NCBI GenBank assembly: GCA_012960535.1
Contig: DUBB01000002.1
Location: forward strand, 1 to 64,000
Length of the DNA: 64,000 nucleotides
From: Gammaproteobacteria bacterium
GTDB lineage: Bacteria > Pseudomonadota > Gammaproteobacteria > Pseudomonadales > Azotimanducaceae
Direction: 5' to 3'
A program made the position numbers and the translations under genes. The notes beneath the pieces are model-generated. The model saw only the letters and a list, made by a program, of their open reading frames with translations. It was not told where the DNA came from and made no database searches. Numbering within the stretch: position 1 is the stretch's first letter; every line of letters begins with the position of its first letter. This document shows positions 8,104-17,075 of this stretch, in pieces.

Positions 8104-9443
8104 ACGCTCGATAGCAAGCTGGTTGCAGCACGTTGATGGTTTGCTTTGATCTGTGATAGGTCGGTATCGACCAGTTGCTGGTTTAGAACGCGCCAGGTTC
8201 CCGCCACCATTACATGTTCAGCTGTGTGAGCGCCACACATGATCAAAGCCGTCAACGGATCTGCTGCGCCTGAGAATCGTAGATCATCAAGACTGAAAAG
8301 GGCTAGGTCTGCTTGCATCGCGGGTGCTATCTGCCCTATGTCGGTGCGTCCCAGCAAGCGAGCTCCGCCTGTGCTCAGCCATCTGAGGCTGTGATCAACA
8401 GTCATGCGGTCGGCGCCATAGTAAAGCCGAGCAAGCAGCAGTGCCTGCCTTGCTTCCTGCATTAAATTAGATCCATCGTTGGATGCTGAGCCGTCCACGC
8501 CCAGGCCAACGGGGCTACCGGCCGCCTCAAGCTCCAATGAGCGGCAGGTGCCAGAGCCCAGTATCATATTTGATGTCGGGCAATGACAGATGCCGGTTCC
8601 CGCAGATCCGAGACGGTTGATTTCCTGATCGTTGAAATGGATTCCATGGGCCAGCCAGGTATTTTGATGCAGCCAGCCTCTGCTTTCCAGGTAATCTAAA
8701 GGGCGCATATTAAATGTGTCCTCACAGAAGCGGTTTTCATCCTCTGTTTCTGCCAGATGGGTATGTAGCCTGGCCCCGTGAGTGGCCGCCAGTTCTGCAG
8801 TGTTGGACATCAGCGAGGGCGTGACTGAGAAGGGAGAACAGGGTGCCAGGGCAATCTGAACCATGGCGCCCTGTTCGGCTTGGTCATGGTATTGATTTAA
8901 CAACCGTTCACTGTCCCGCAGAATCTGGTCTTCAGTCTGGATAATAGAATCCGGTGGCAGCCCGCCTGACGATTCACCCAGGCTCATGGAGCCACGACAT
9001 AAAACAGCACGAATCCCAAGCTTTTTAGCCGCCTGTATCTGGATATCGATGCTGTCAGTTAACTGGTCCGAAAACACATAGTGATGATCAGATACCGTGG
9101 TGCAACCGGATAACAGAAGCTCAGCGATGGCCAGTTCTGAGCTTGCCTTAATCGCATCATGGGTCAGGTTTGCCCATATTGGATACAGGCTTTGCAGCCA
9201 GGGAAATAGTTTCAGGTTGGCGGCTATTGGAAGTGCTCGAGTCAGAGTCTGGTAAAAATGATGATGGCAGTTGATAAGGCCGGGCAGGATGACCAGGTTT
9301 GAGGCATCAAAGACCTGGTCATATGAACTAGGTGTGCCAACCACCAGTTCCTTGATAAGGCAGTCTTCAATGAGCAGGCCATCAGGCGCGGACAGCTCGT
9401 TTCCGGTCCAGATGGCCAGTGGATTTTTGACCCAGGTTTTCAA
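8094..9443 (-). CDS. 8-oxoguanine deaminase (amidohydrolase superfamily)
   Basis: Zinc-dependent deaminase of the AtzB/8-oxoguanine deaminase group, converting 8-oxoguanine to urate and thus feeding the urate branch directly. Metal-site motifs: NCHHHFYQTLTRA (residues about 58-70), LHTHLAETEDEN, LAHGIHF and the GVDGSASND Asp. NCHHHFYQTLTRA is close to that of characterised 8-oxoguanine deaminases, while s-triazine hydrolases are the main alternative. 449 residues, normal. Its start overlaps the stop of the upstream TetR gene by four bases (ATGA), so the two form an operon transcribed away from xdhA. Confidence 0.82.
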   Translation of the reverse strand: MKTWVKNPLAIWTGNELSAPDGLLIEDCLIKELVVGTPSSYDQVFDASNLVILPGLINCHHHFYQTLTRALPIAANLKLFPWLQSLYPIWANLTHDAIKASSELAIAELLLSGCTTVSDHHYVFSDQLTDSIDIQIQAAKKLGIRAVLCRGSMSLGESSGGLPPDSIIQTEDQILRDSERLLNQYHDQAEQGAMVQIALAPCSPFSVTPSLMSNTAELAATHGARLHTHLAETEDENRFCEDTFNMRPLDYLESRGWLHQNTWLAHGIHFNDQEINRLGSAGTGICHCPTSNMILGSGTCRSLELEAAGSPVGLGVDGSASNDGSNLMQEARQALLLARLYYGADRMTVDHSLRWLSTGGARLLGRTDIGQIAPAMQADLALFSLDDLRFSGAADPLTALIMCGAHTAEHVMVAGTWRVLNQQLVDTDLSQIKANHQRAATSLLSSVQS

Positions 9444-10069
9444 GGCTTGTTGTCTTTAACCGACAAACCACATCCCCTCAGGATCATGCCGCTGATAAAA
9501 CTGGCGGTTTCTTGCAGTAGGTCTGAGTCAAATTCGGCCTTATTAAGAATGGCGAGTACCTGTGCCTGGAAGTCAGCGTAATGCTGGGTACTGGCCCAGA
9601 TCATGAATATTAACTGATAAGGATCGGTTTCCCGCATTTTGCCCGCCTTTATCCAATTCTCGATGACGGCAACTCTGGCCTTAACCCAGGGCCGCATACG
9701 ATGGCGAAGGTATTCCTGCAAATGGGGCGCGCCCTGGATGATCTCGCTGGCAAAGAGCCTCGATGCTGCGGGATCATTATAAGATTGCTGAACCTTGTTT
9801 CGGATAAAATTATCCAATGCTTCTGCCGGATCATCATCAGCACTCACCCATTCGAAAGGCTGGTTCCAGGTATCGATTATCTGATCGAGGACTGCAAGAT
9901 AGAGTCCTTGTTTGCTCTTAAAATGATAATGGATATTGGCTTTTGGCATGCCTGCTCGGTCTGCAATGGCCTGCATTCTTGTTCCTGAAAAGCCACGCAG
10001 GGCATATTCCTGTTTTGCAGCAGTCAGAATCTGTTGTTTCTGTATTGTTCGATTATGACGATTAGCCAA
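9440..10069 (-). CDS. TetR-family regulator, RutR-like
   Basis: 209-residue regulator with an N-terminal helix-turn-helix (ILTAAKQEYALRGFSGTRM, then IADRAGMPKANIHYHFKSK) and a ligand-binding domain with the TetR_C_3/RutR-type signatures (FASEIIQGAP, WIKAGKMRETDPYQLIFMIWA, STQHYADF). RutR senses uracil and related bases in E. coli and binds TTGACCAnnTGGTCAA. Two sites close to that sequence flank the divergent promoter between this gene and xdhA (10098-10113 and 10193-10208). It probably represses or activates the xdh operon and its own operon in response to a purine or pyrimidine; the ligand is inferred, not shown. Confidence 0.85.
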   Translation of the reverse strand: MANRHNRTIQKQQILTAAKQEYALRGFSGTRMQAIADRAGMPKANIHYHFKSKQGLYLAVLDQIIDTWNQPFEWVSADDDPAEALDNFIRNKVQQSYNDPAASRLFASEIIQGAPHLQEYLRHRMRPWVKARVAVIENWIKAGKMRETDPYQLIFMIWASTQHYADFQAQVLAILNKAEFDSDLLQETASFISGMILRGCGLSVKDNKP

Positions 10070-10097
10070 CGTCTGGGTACGCCTCAGTTCCTATACT

Positions 10098-10113
10098 TAA
10101 CCATTTGGACAGA
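10098..10113. promoter_or_regulatory. RutR-type operator, site 1 (tetR side)
   Basis: TTAACCATTTGGACAG matches TTGACCAnnTGGTCAA at 11 of 14 fixed positions and is a near-palindrome. It lies 29 bases before the TetR start codon. Its centre is 95 bp, about nine helical turns, from site 2, so dimers could cooperate across the divergent promoter. Confidence 0.5.
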
Positions 10114-10192
10114 AAATAGTTAAATCATAATATGTATTAAATTACTGTAAATACTAGGAAAATTTAGATAATTTGGTAGAATATATTAGAAT

Positions 10193-10208
10193 CTGACTAA
10201 ATGGTCAA
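10193..10208. promoter_or_regulatory. RutR-type operator, site 2 (overlaps xdhA start)
   Basis: CTGACTAAATGGTCAA matches TTGACCAnnTGGTCAA at 12 of 14 fixed positions. The right half overlaps the first codons of xdhA (ATGGTCAAG), so part of the match could be coincidental coding sequence. A TAGAAT -10-like element at 10187-10192 with a TTTAGA element 18 bases upstream would place transcription start near 10199, inside the operator. Confidence 0.5.
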
Positions 10209-11691
10209 GAAATTGAAAATTGATATCAATAGCGAAACCATGGATATCGTGAGCAGCGAGCAGCTTACCCTGCTCCAGTATTTAAGGCAGAACGGGTTGA
10301 CGGGTACTAAGGAAGGCTGTGCTTCCGGCGATTGTGGTGCCTGTACGGTGCTGCTCGGTGCCAAGGAAGGAGAAGCACCTTTTATCACCGTTAACAGTTG
10401 CATCACGCCCTTACTGCAATTAACCGGGAAGCAAGTGATCACTGTAGAAGGCTTAACTGCGGATCCGCGGTTACATGTTGTTCAGCAGCAGCTGATCGAA
10501 AAGCATGGATCGCAATGTGGCTTCTGTACACCGGGTTTTGTTATGTCGTTGGCAGGTTGGTTAGAAAATCGATTCTGCAAGCAGGGGGCAATGATTCAGG
10601 CGCCAGCGCGCGCTCTGCGCACGGAAGTTGTTGAAGCGATTTCTGGCAACCTGTGCCGGTGTACCGGTTATAAGCCCATTATCGAGGCAGGAATGGCGGC
10701 CGCATTAGAAATAGCTGAAACGGGCAGTCGATTCCAGTCGTTGGCCAGCTTAACAAATGATATCCCCGGCCAAATGGATACAGAACAGTCAGAGCCGGTC
10801 GCCGCAGGCGAGGATGTAAAGAAAGCCCCGATCATGATGAGGCCTGGGAGTCTGCAGGAATTGGACGCTAGTCTTATGCGCTGGCCTCAGGCCAGGTTAT
10901 GTGCGGGAGGAACGGATCTGCTGCTGGAAAAGACACAACAGGGTAAGCCCCTGGATTGTTTGGTAAGCTGTCTGGAAGTAAAGGAAATGAACGCCTGTTC
11001 AATCTCAGAAAAGGCGCTGTTGATCGGGGCAGCAGCGAGTTACTCGGTTATTGAGCAATACTGTCAGTCGATTTGGCCGGATTTGGGACAGTTTCTGAAG
11101 CGATTTGGTTCGCCGCAGATTCGTAACCGTGCCACCCTGGGCGGGAACCTCGCTACGGCATCGCCTGTTGGCGATATGTCGCCACTATTGATGGTTTTGA
11201 ATGCATCGGTCATCGTGCGTTCAACACAAGGTGTTGAAAGAAGTATTGCTGTTGGTGAATTTTTCAAGGGTTATCGTCAGACCGTACTGAATGATGGCGA
11301 GTATATAAGGGCAGTGAGCATTGGCCTGGAAGCATTCAATGGCTTCCGTCGATTCTTTAAGAACAGCAAGAGAACCATGGATGATATCTCGACTGTTATG
11401 GGTGCTTTTTATCTTGATGTGTCGTCCTCGCGGGTCCTTGAAGCTAGAATTGCCTATGGCGGTTTAGCTGCAATGCCTATCAGGGTCAAGGCGGTAGAGG
11501 ATTTTCTTGTGGGTAAAGAGTTGAACCAGGCGTGTATCAGTCGGGCCCAGGCTTTACTCAAGGAGGTGATTAATCCGCTTTCGGATGTTCGGGCATCGGC
11601 TGATTATCGTTCACACATGGCTGCCAGTATGCTCAGCCGGGCGCTGCGCGAACAAGGCGGGGAAATCCTGCCCGCAGTCACGGTAGGATGA
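10201..11691 (+). CDS. xdhA: Xanthine dehydrogenase small subunit (2Fe-2S / FAD)
   Basis: Oxidises hypoxanthine to xanthine and xanthine to urate together with XdhB. Plant-type ferredoxin domain near residues 1-80 with KEGCASGDCGACTVLL, then the second cluster domain with CGFCTPGFVMSL and CRCTGY, then the FAD domain from about residue 210 with CAGGTDLLLEK and GSPQIRNRATLGGNLATASP. 496 residues, as expected. No Shine-Dalgarno is visible before ATG 10201 and a -10-like box lies only nine bases upstream, so the message may be leaderless. First gene of an eight-gene operon running to 19203. Confidence 0.95.
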   Translation: MVKKLKIDINSETMDIVSSEQLTLLQYLRQNGLTGTKEGCASGDCGACTVLLGAKEGEAPFITVNSCITPLLQLTGKQVITVEGLTADPRLHVVQQQLIEKHGSQCGFCTPGFVMSLAGWLENRFCKQGAMIQAPARALRTEVVEAISGNLCRCTGYKPIIEAGMAAALEIAETGSRFQSLASLTNDIPGQMDTEQSEPVAAGEDVKKAPIMMRPGSLQELDASLMRWPQARLCAGGTDLLLEKTQQGKPLDCLVSCLEVKEMNACSISEKALLIGAAASYSVIEQYCQSIWPDLGQFLKRFGSPQIRNRATLGGNLATASPVGDMSPLLMVLNASVIVRSTQGVERSIAVGEFFKGYRQTVLNDGEYIRAVSIGLEAFNGFRRFFKNSKRTMDDISTVMGAFYLDVSSSRVLEARIAYGGLAAMPIRVKAVEDFLVGKELNQACISRAQALLKEVINPLSDVRASADYRSHMAASMLSRALREQGGEILPAVTVG

Positions 11692-11695
11692 GTTA

Positions 11696-14038
11696 ATGGC
11701 CAGAACGCTGACAGACCAATCGCAATCGAGCAAGGCAACGACGCAGAGTTCAGCGGGTCAGCCGCTAGCGCACGAATCTGCCGCCAAGCACGTGTCCGGT
11801 CAGGCGGTCTATATCGATGACCTGCCCCTGCCAGCCAATACAATATACGTCAGCACAGGTAAAGCCAGTATCGCTGCTGGCCGACTGAGCAAGCTCGATC
11901 TCGACGCTGTGCGCAGCTCTCCGGGTGTCGTTGACACCCTGGTATTTTCAGATATTCCTGGCAACCCTGACATATCACCTGTCTATGAAGGTGATGTGCT
12001 GTTGGTAGATCAGCACATCAGTTTTATCGGGCAACCCTTGTTTGCTGTGGCAGCTGGGAACCAGGAACAGGCAGAAGCCGCTGTACGTCGGGCGGTGATC
12101 GAGTATACGCCGTGTGAACCGATTCTTAGTATTGATCAAGCTATGGCTGAACAGGCTTTTCTTTTGCCGCCTCGACAGTTTTCTCTGAATGATGTTGAAA
12201 GAGGCATGCAGGAAAGTGACGCTCAACTCAGTGGCGCTTTGTATATCAAAGGCCAGGAACACTTTTATCTGGAGGGGCAGATCAGTGTTGCCGTACCTGT
12301 AGAGGATGGCGGCGTGGAGGTCTTCACATCCTCGCAGCACCCCAGCGATATACAAGCCACAGTTGCTGGCGTATTAGGGATAGCCAAACACTCAGTACAG
12401 GTGGCAGTGCGTCGCATGGGAGGGGCTTTTGGTGGTAAAGAGACCCAGGCAGCACCGCTCGCTTGTATTGCTGCCTTGTTTGCTGTGCGTAATGGCCGGA
12501 CCGTGAAATACAGGATGCCGCGCAAAGATGACATGATTCAGACCGGTAAAAGGCATGATTTTCAGAGCCATTACCAAGTCGGTTTTAAGGCATCGGGAGA
12601 AATAACAGGCCTTAAAGTTTCTCTGGCCGCGCTGTGCGGATATTCGGTTGATTTATCTGAGGGTATTGTTGATAGAGCAATGTTCCATGCTGATAATGCC
12701 TATTTTTTGAAAAACGCTGAGATAATCGGTTATTTGTGCAGAACCAACACCGTTTCAAATACGGCTTTCCGTGGTTTCGGGGGACCCCAGGGCATGCTCG
12801 CAGTTGAGAGCCTGCTCGATGATGTGGCGCGTGAGGTTAATATAGACCCGCTTGATGTCCGCCTGATGAATCTGTACGGAGGCAGCAAAACTGAAACACC
12901 CTATGGCCAGAAGGTAACCGAATCGCCTATAAAAGACCTGATTCAGACATTAGAAAGGCAATGTGATTATCGCAAAAGACGAATTCAGTGTGCATCGTTC
13001 AATACCGACCAGCGCTTTCAGCGAAAGGGATTAGCATTGACGCCGGTGAAATTTGGCATCTCGTTTACCACAACTCATCTCAATCAGGCTGGTGCTTTGT
13101 TGCATATCTACACGGATGGCAGTATCCAGCTCAACCATGGTGGTACTGAAATGGGCCAGGGCCTGCATACCAAGGTGGCGCAATTAGTGGCTTCCGACCT
13201 AGGTGTTGATGTTGGATTGATCAATATAAGCGCGTCCAGAACAGATAAGGTGCCCAATACGTCGCCCACTGCAGCCTCAGCAGGGACGGATTTAAACGGT
13301 CTGGCAGCACTGGATGCGGTTCGAAAGATAAAGCAGCGCCTGGCAGCGTTTGCCAAAGCGCGTTTTTTGTCTGATAGCATGGTGATTACCAATGGTATGG
13401 TGCAGCTTGACGATCAATGTTTGTCATTTGAGGCATTCATAGAGCAGGCTTATAAAAATCGAGTTTCGCTTTCTGCAACTGGCTTTTACAAGACGCCGGA
13501 TATTCATTTCGATAAAGAAAAAGGTAAGGGCCAGCCCTTTTATTATTTTGCCTATGGGGCCGCCTGTTCTGAAGTTCTGGTGGATACCCTGACCGGCGAG
13601 TACAGGGTTACTCGTGTGGACATACTTCATGATGTGGGCCGGTCAATCAATCCTGCGGTGGACATTGGCCAGATTGAAGGTGGTTTTGTTCAGGGCATGG
13701 GGTGGCTCACCACTGAAGAGTTATTGTGGGATGATTCGGGCAAATTGATTTCGGACAGTCCTTCAAATTATAAGATTCCTACGGCATTTGATATCCCAGA
13801 ACATTTTAACGTTAAGTTGTACGCTGCAGAGAACCCAGAACCGACTGCTTACCGATCCAAGGCTGTTGGAGAACCGCCATTGATGCTGGCTATTTCAGTC
13901 TGGTGTGCGTTGCGGGATGCTTGTGCCAGTCTGGCTGACTATGCCTATAGCCCGCCACTGGCAGTTCCGGCAACGCCTGAACAGGTTTATTGGTCGATGC
14001 AAAACGCCCTGGCGACCGTTAATAGAGGGGACGGGTAG
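11696..14038 (+). CDS. xdhB: Xanthine dehydrogenase molybdopterin-binding subunit
   Basis: Catalytic molybdenum subunit of 780 residues. Seen are RRMGGAFGGKETQ, the substrate-site FRGFGGPQGMLAVE, GGTEMGQGLHTK, and the near-terminal KAVGEPPLMLAIS that carries the catalytic Glu. The N-terminal HESAAKHVSGQAVYIDDLP is typical of XdhB. Starts four bases after xdhA with an AGGA-type ribosome-binding site inside the xdhA end. Product urate is passed on to PuuD encoded in the same operon. Confidence 0.96.
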   Translation: MARTLTDQSQSSKATTQSSAGQPLAHESAAKHVSGQAVYIDDLPLPANTIYVSTGKASIAAGRLSKLDLDAVRSSPGVVDTLVFSDIPGNPDISPVYEGDVLLVDQHISFIGQPLFAVAAGNQEQAEAAVRRAVIEYTPCEPILSIDQAMAEQAFLLPPRQFSLNDVERGMQESDAQLSGALYIKGQEHFYLEGQISVAVPVEDGGVEVFTSSQHPSDIQATVAGVLGIAKHSVQVAVRRMGGAFGGKETQAAPLACIAALFAVRNGRTVKYRMPRKDDMIQTGKRHDFQSHYQVGFKASGEITGLKVSLAALCGYSVDLSEGIVDRAMFHADNAYFLKNAEIIGYLCRTNTVSNTAFRGFGGPQGMLAVESLLDDVAREVNIDPLDVRLMNLYGGSKTETPYGQKVTESPIKDLIQTLERQCDYRKRRIQCASFNTDQRFQRKGLALTPVKFGISFTTTHLNQAGALLHIYTDGSIQLNHGGTEMGQGLHTKVAQLVASDLGVDVGLINISASRTDKVPNTSPTAASAGTDLNGLAALDAVRKIKQRLAAFAKARFLSDSMVITNGMVQLDDQCLSFEAFIEQAYKNRVSLSATGFYKTPDIHFDKEKGKGQPFYYFAYGAACSEVLVDTLTGEYRVTRVDILHDVGRSINPAVDIGQIEGGFVQGMGWLTTEELLWDDSGKLISDSPSNYKIPTAFDIPEHFNVKLYAAENPEPTAYRSKAVGEPPLMLAISVWCALRDACASLADYAYSPPLAVPATPEQVYWSMQNALATVNRGDG

Positions 14039-14039
14039 G

Positions 14040-14861
14040 ATGACGTTTCGCTGGCAGGAAGCCATCCATCAGTGCCATAACAAGGGCCAGGCATTTGTAG
14101 TAGCAACCATATTGACTACGGCGGGTTCGACTCCCAGAGATGGTGGCAGCAAGATGGTTGTTACCGAAAAAGATGGTTACGATAGCATCGGCGGTGGCCG
14201 CCTCGAATTGCTGGTGGTTAAGCGTGCCAGGGAATTACTGGCCATTGGTGTTCAGGCGCAGTTGGTTGAGCATTTCCCTCTGGCAGGGAAAGTCCAACAG
14301 TGTTGTGGTGGTAGTGTCAGCGTATTGCTTGAAATCTTTCCTCAAGCAAACCTGAGAATAGCGTTGTTCGGAGCCGGTCATGTCGGCCAGGCATTGGTTT
14401 CCATTCTGGCCGGCTGTGACGCCCGAATAGATTGGATCGATTCCCGTAAAGACATGTTTCCAACTTTACCACCGGCAAATGCTGCTATCCGGGTGAGCGA
14501 TCAGCCTGAAGAGATAGCAGGCCAGTTAAGCCGTGATCAGATTGCCGTTATCGTCACCCACGACCATCAGCTGGATTACCGGCTTGTTCGAACGCTGTTG
14601 GACGAAACTGAAGTTGCCTATATAGGCCTAATCGGGTCTAAAACCAAGGCAGAACGATTTCGACAGCGATTAATTCAGGATCAGATGCCGGAAAGCGAAA
14701 TGGGCCGGTGGCGCTGTCCGGTGGGCCTGGATACAGTCACGGGCAAGCTTCCCATGGAGGTCGCTGTTTCAATTGCTGCAGAGGTTCTTGCACTAAAGCC
14801 GAAGCAGACTTCGTCTTCGGTGAGCTGGAAGGCGATCAAAAAGGTATTGAGAGAGCCATGA
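14040..14861 (+). CDS. xdhC: Xanthine dehydrogenase accessory protein XdhC
   Basis: Inserts the sulfurated molybdenum cofactor into XdhB. The N-terminal domain has the ILTTAGSTPRDGGSKMVV segment and the C-terminal Rossmann domain has FGAGHVGQALVSIL and the later IGLIGSKTKAERF. The open frame runs from 13905 inside xdhB, but the ATG at 14040, one base after the xdhB stop with AGAGGGG upstream, gives the normal 273-residue family length. Its stop overlaps the uraD start by four bases. Confidence 0.94.
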   Translation: MTFRWQEAIHQCHNKGQAFVVATILTTAGSTPRDGGSKMVVTEKDGYDSIGGGRLELLVVKRARELLAIGVQAQLVEHFPLAGKVQQCCGGSVSVLLEIFPQANLRIALFGAGHVGQALVSILAGCDARIDWIDSRKDMFPTLPPANAAIRVSDQPEEIAGQLSRDQIAVIVTHDHQLDYRLVRTLLDETEVAYIGLIGSKTKAERFRQRLIQDQMPESEMGRWRCPVGLDTVTGKLPMEVAVSIAAEVLALKPKQTSSSVSWKAIKKVLREP

Positions 14862-15370
14862 CGCTGCCAGTATTCAATGCAATGTCGGCTGAAACTGCCC
14901 TTGCCAGATTACTTGAGTGCTGCCATTCAAGAGCCTGGGCGACACGGCTGCTGGCGGAACGTCCATTCAAAAGCGTGCAGGCGTTGACTGAGTTAGCCTC
15001 GGAGATCTGGTTTTCTGTGAATGAAACAGCCTGGCTTGAAGCTTTTGCCGCTCATCCAAAAATCGGTGATCTTGATGTCCTGCGTGACAAGTATGCCGTG
15101 ATGGCTTCACTGGAACAGGGACAGGTTCAGCAAGCAAGCGATGCAACCTTGCATGGGTTGGCAGATTTGAACCAACTATATGAGCGCAGGTTTGGATTTA
15201 TTTTTATTGTATTTGCTACGGGCAAATCAGCAGAAGCTATGCTTGCATTGTTAAGAAAAAGGCTGAATAACAACCGAAACCTGGAGCTTGAAACGAATGC
15301 GCTGGAACAAAACAAAATTACTTTGTTGAGATTAAGACGACTCTTCCAGGTAGATAAGATAGGAAGTTAA
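14858..15370 (+). CDS. uraD: OHCU decarboxylase (2-oxo-4-hydroxy-4-carboxy-5-ureidoimidazoline decarboxylase)
   Basis: Last step from 5-hydroxyisourate to S-allantoin. About 170 residues with the family landmarks AHPKIGD (catalytic His) and the later ERRFGFIFIVFATGKSAEAML. The frame is open from 14708, but the ATG at 14858 overlapping the xdhC stop (ATGA) gives the correct N-terminus MTLPVFNAMS. Translation is probably coupled to xdhC. The C-terminal 20 residues are a basic LRLRRLFQVDK tail. Confidence 0.93.
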   Translation: MTLPVFNAMSAETALARLLECCHSRAWATRLLAERPFKSVQALTELASEIWFSVNETAWLEAFAAHPKIGDLDVLRDKYAVMASLEQGQVQQASDATLHGLADLNQLYERRFGFIFIVFATGKSAEAMLALLRKRLNNNRNLELETNALEQNKITLLRLRRLFQVDKIGS

Positions 15371-15446
15371 CGCCGGCAGAGCAGGTGGTCTGCTAAACCC
15401 GGCAGGTAGCAGTTTCAGCTGAACAAATGACCAACAGGACAAGCTT

Positions 15447-15779
15447 ATGACGAGAGCGGCAATTACTACACATATTCTGGATCTGGTGACCGGTAATCCG
15501 GCAGCAGGGGTGGCCGTGCAATTGTTTGAATCAGAAAAGCCGCTAGCCAGTGGGCTGACCGATTCGGACGGCCGGGTCCTAAATTGGTCAGATGCATTCG
15601 AACTCCGGCCATCTACCTATAAGCTGGTTTTCTCTGTGGAAAGCTATTTCCTTAAACAGGGGTTGGCCCCTTTTTATGAGGATATTGCTATCGCGTTCAG
15701 GGCCAGTGAACTTGAAAATCACTATCATGTGCCCTTGTTGCTGAGCCATTACGGCTACTCAACCTATCGAGGCAGTTAA
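15447..15779 (+). CDS. uraH: 5-hydroxyisourate hydrolase (transthyretin-like)
   Basis: Opens the ring of 5-hydroxyisourate to OHCU. 110 residues, starting with the ITTHILDLVTGNPAAGV segment (catalytic His) and ending exactly in the diagnostic YRGS tetrapeptide. HYHVPLLLSHYGYSTYRGS is the standard C-terminus. Cytoplasmic form: no signal peptide is seen. Located 76 bases after uraD, the longest gap inside the operon. Confidence 0.96.
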   Translation: MTRAAITTHILDLVTGNPAAGVAVQLFESEKPLASGLTDSDGRVLNWSDAFELRPSTYKLVFSVESYFLKQGLAPFYEDIAIAFRASELENHYHVPLLLSHYGYSTYRGS

Positions 15780-15782
15780 GCG

Positions 15783-17075
15783 GTGAAACAACGATTCATA
15801 AGAGCCAGAGGGCTACACTTTCCAAGCCCGGTTTTCTCAGAATTTGATTATTTTGATGATGCCATCCTGCATATCGATAATGGCTATGTTAAACGGTTTG
15901 ATGCGGCCCAGCTGTTTTTTAACGATGGCCTGCACGAGGACGCCTGTGAGCACCATCCAGAGATGCTGTTACTGCCAGGCTTGATCGATGCGCATGTGCA
16001 CTTTCCTCAGGTCGAGATTATTGCCTCGTTCGGTGATCAGCTTCTGGATTGGTTGCAGCACTATACCTTCCCCGCGGAAGCAAAGTTTGCCGATGAGCCG
16101 TATGCTCGAGCCGCCGCTGTAGAGTTTGTCGATCTTTTATTAGGCCATGGCACAACAACCGCCTTTACCTATGCTACAAGCCATCGTCATTCTGCCGATG
16201 TACTGTTTGAGGCTGCCTATGCCAAGTCGATGCGGTTAGTGACGGGCAAGGTGATGATGGACAGAAATGCGCCTTCTGACTTGGTCGATAGCCTGGCCAC
16301 GGGTAAGGCTGATAGTGAGTATTTAATTAAGAAATGGCATGGTCGTGGCCGTCTTGGTTATGCGGTTACACCTCGATTTGCCGGCACCTCTACCGAGCAA
16401 CAGTTGCACAGCGCCGCCGATTTGGCTGCTGCCTATCCAGACATCTGGGTGCAGACCCACCTTTCAGAGAACCTGGCTGAATTAGACTGGTTGCGGTCTC
16501 TGCACAGTGATTTCCTGGATTATTTCTCGCTTTATGAACGAGCGGGGTTGGCAACGCCGCGGTCTGTATTCGGTCATTGTATTCATTTGAGTGATAACGA
16601 ATTAGTCCGGCTTGCTGAAACGGGTGGTATTGCTGCATTCTGTCCCAGTTCCAATCTCTTTCTGGGTAGTGGCTTGTTCCCGCTGCCGGCGGTCAGGGAC
16701 AAAGGGATTCCCATTGCCATCGGCACGGATGTCGGTGCTGGTACCAGTTTATCAATGATAAGCACATTGGGAGATGCGTATCGGGTATGCCAGTTACAGC
16801 GTTTTTCATTGGACCCGCTTGAGGCTTTTTATATGGCGACTATGGGCAATGCCCGGGCATTGCATCTGGATGACAGGATTGGTAATTTCTGTGCTGGTAA
16901 AGAAGCGGATTTCGTGTTGCTGAATCCGTCGCGTAACCCCCAGGTAGCAAGGCGGGTAAATACGTGTCAACAGATCAGAGATGAGCTTTTCTGCTACATG
17001 ATTCTGGGAGATGAACGCCTGATCGAACAGACCAGCGTATCGGGTGACATTCAATTCCAGCAAGAGCCAGTTTAG
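15783..17075 (+). CDS. guaD: Guanine deaminase
   Basis: Deaminates guanine to xanthine for XdhAB. Amidohydrolase of 430 residues with the zinc motif LLPGLIDAHVHFPQ, the guanine-deaminase signature around TTTAFTYATSH, QTHLSENLAE, FGHCIHL, and PSSNLFLGSG with the Asp in IGTDVGAG. Starts at GTG three bases after uraH. The stop codon TAG shares one base with the GTG start of puuD (TAGTG), so the two are coupled. Confidence 0.93.
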   Translation: MKQRFIRARGLHFPSPVFSEFDYFDDAILHIDNGYVKRFDAAQLFFNDGLHEDACEHHPEMLLLPGLIDAHVHFPQVEIIASFGDQLLDWLQHYTFPAEAKFADEPYARAAAVEFVDLLLGHGTTTAFTYATSHRHSADVLFEAAYAKSMRLVTGKVMMDRNAPSDLVDSLATGKADSEYLIKKWHGRGRLGYAVTPRFAGTSTEQQLHSAADLAAAYPDIWVQTHLSENLAELDWLRSLHSDFLDYFSLYERAGLATPRSVFGHCIHLSDNELVRLAETGGIAAFCPSSNLFLGSGLFPLPAVRDKGIPIAIGTDVGAGTSLSMISTLGDAYRVCQLQRFSLDPLEAFYMATMGNARALHLDDRIGNFCAGKEADFVLLNPSRNPQVARRVNTCQQIRDELFCYMILGDERLIEQTSVSGDIQFQQEPV

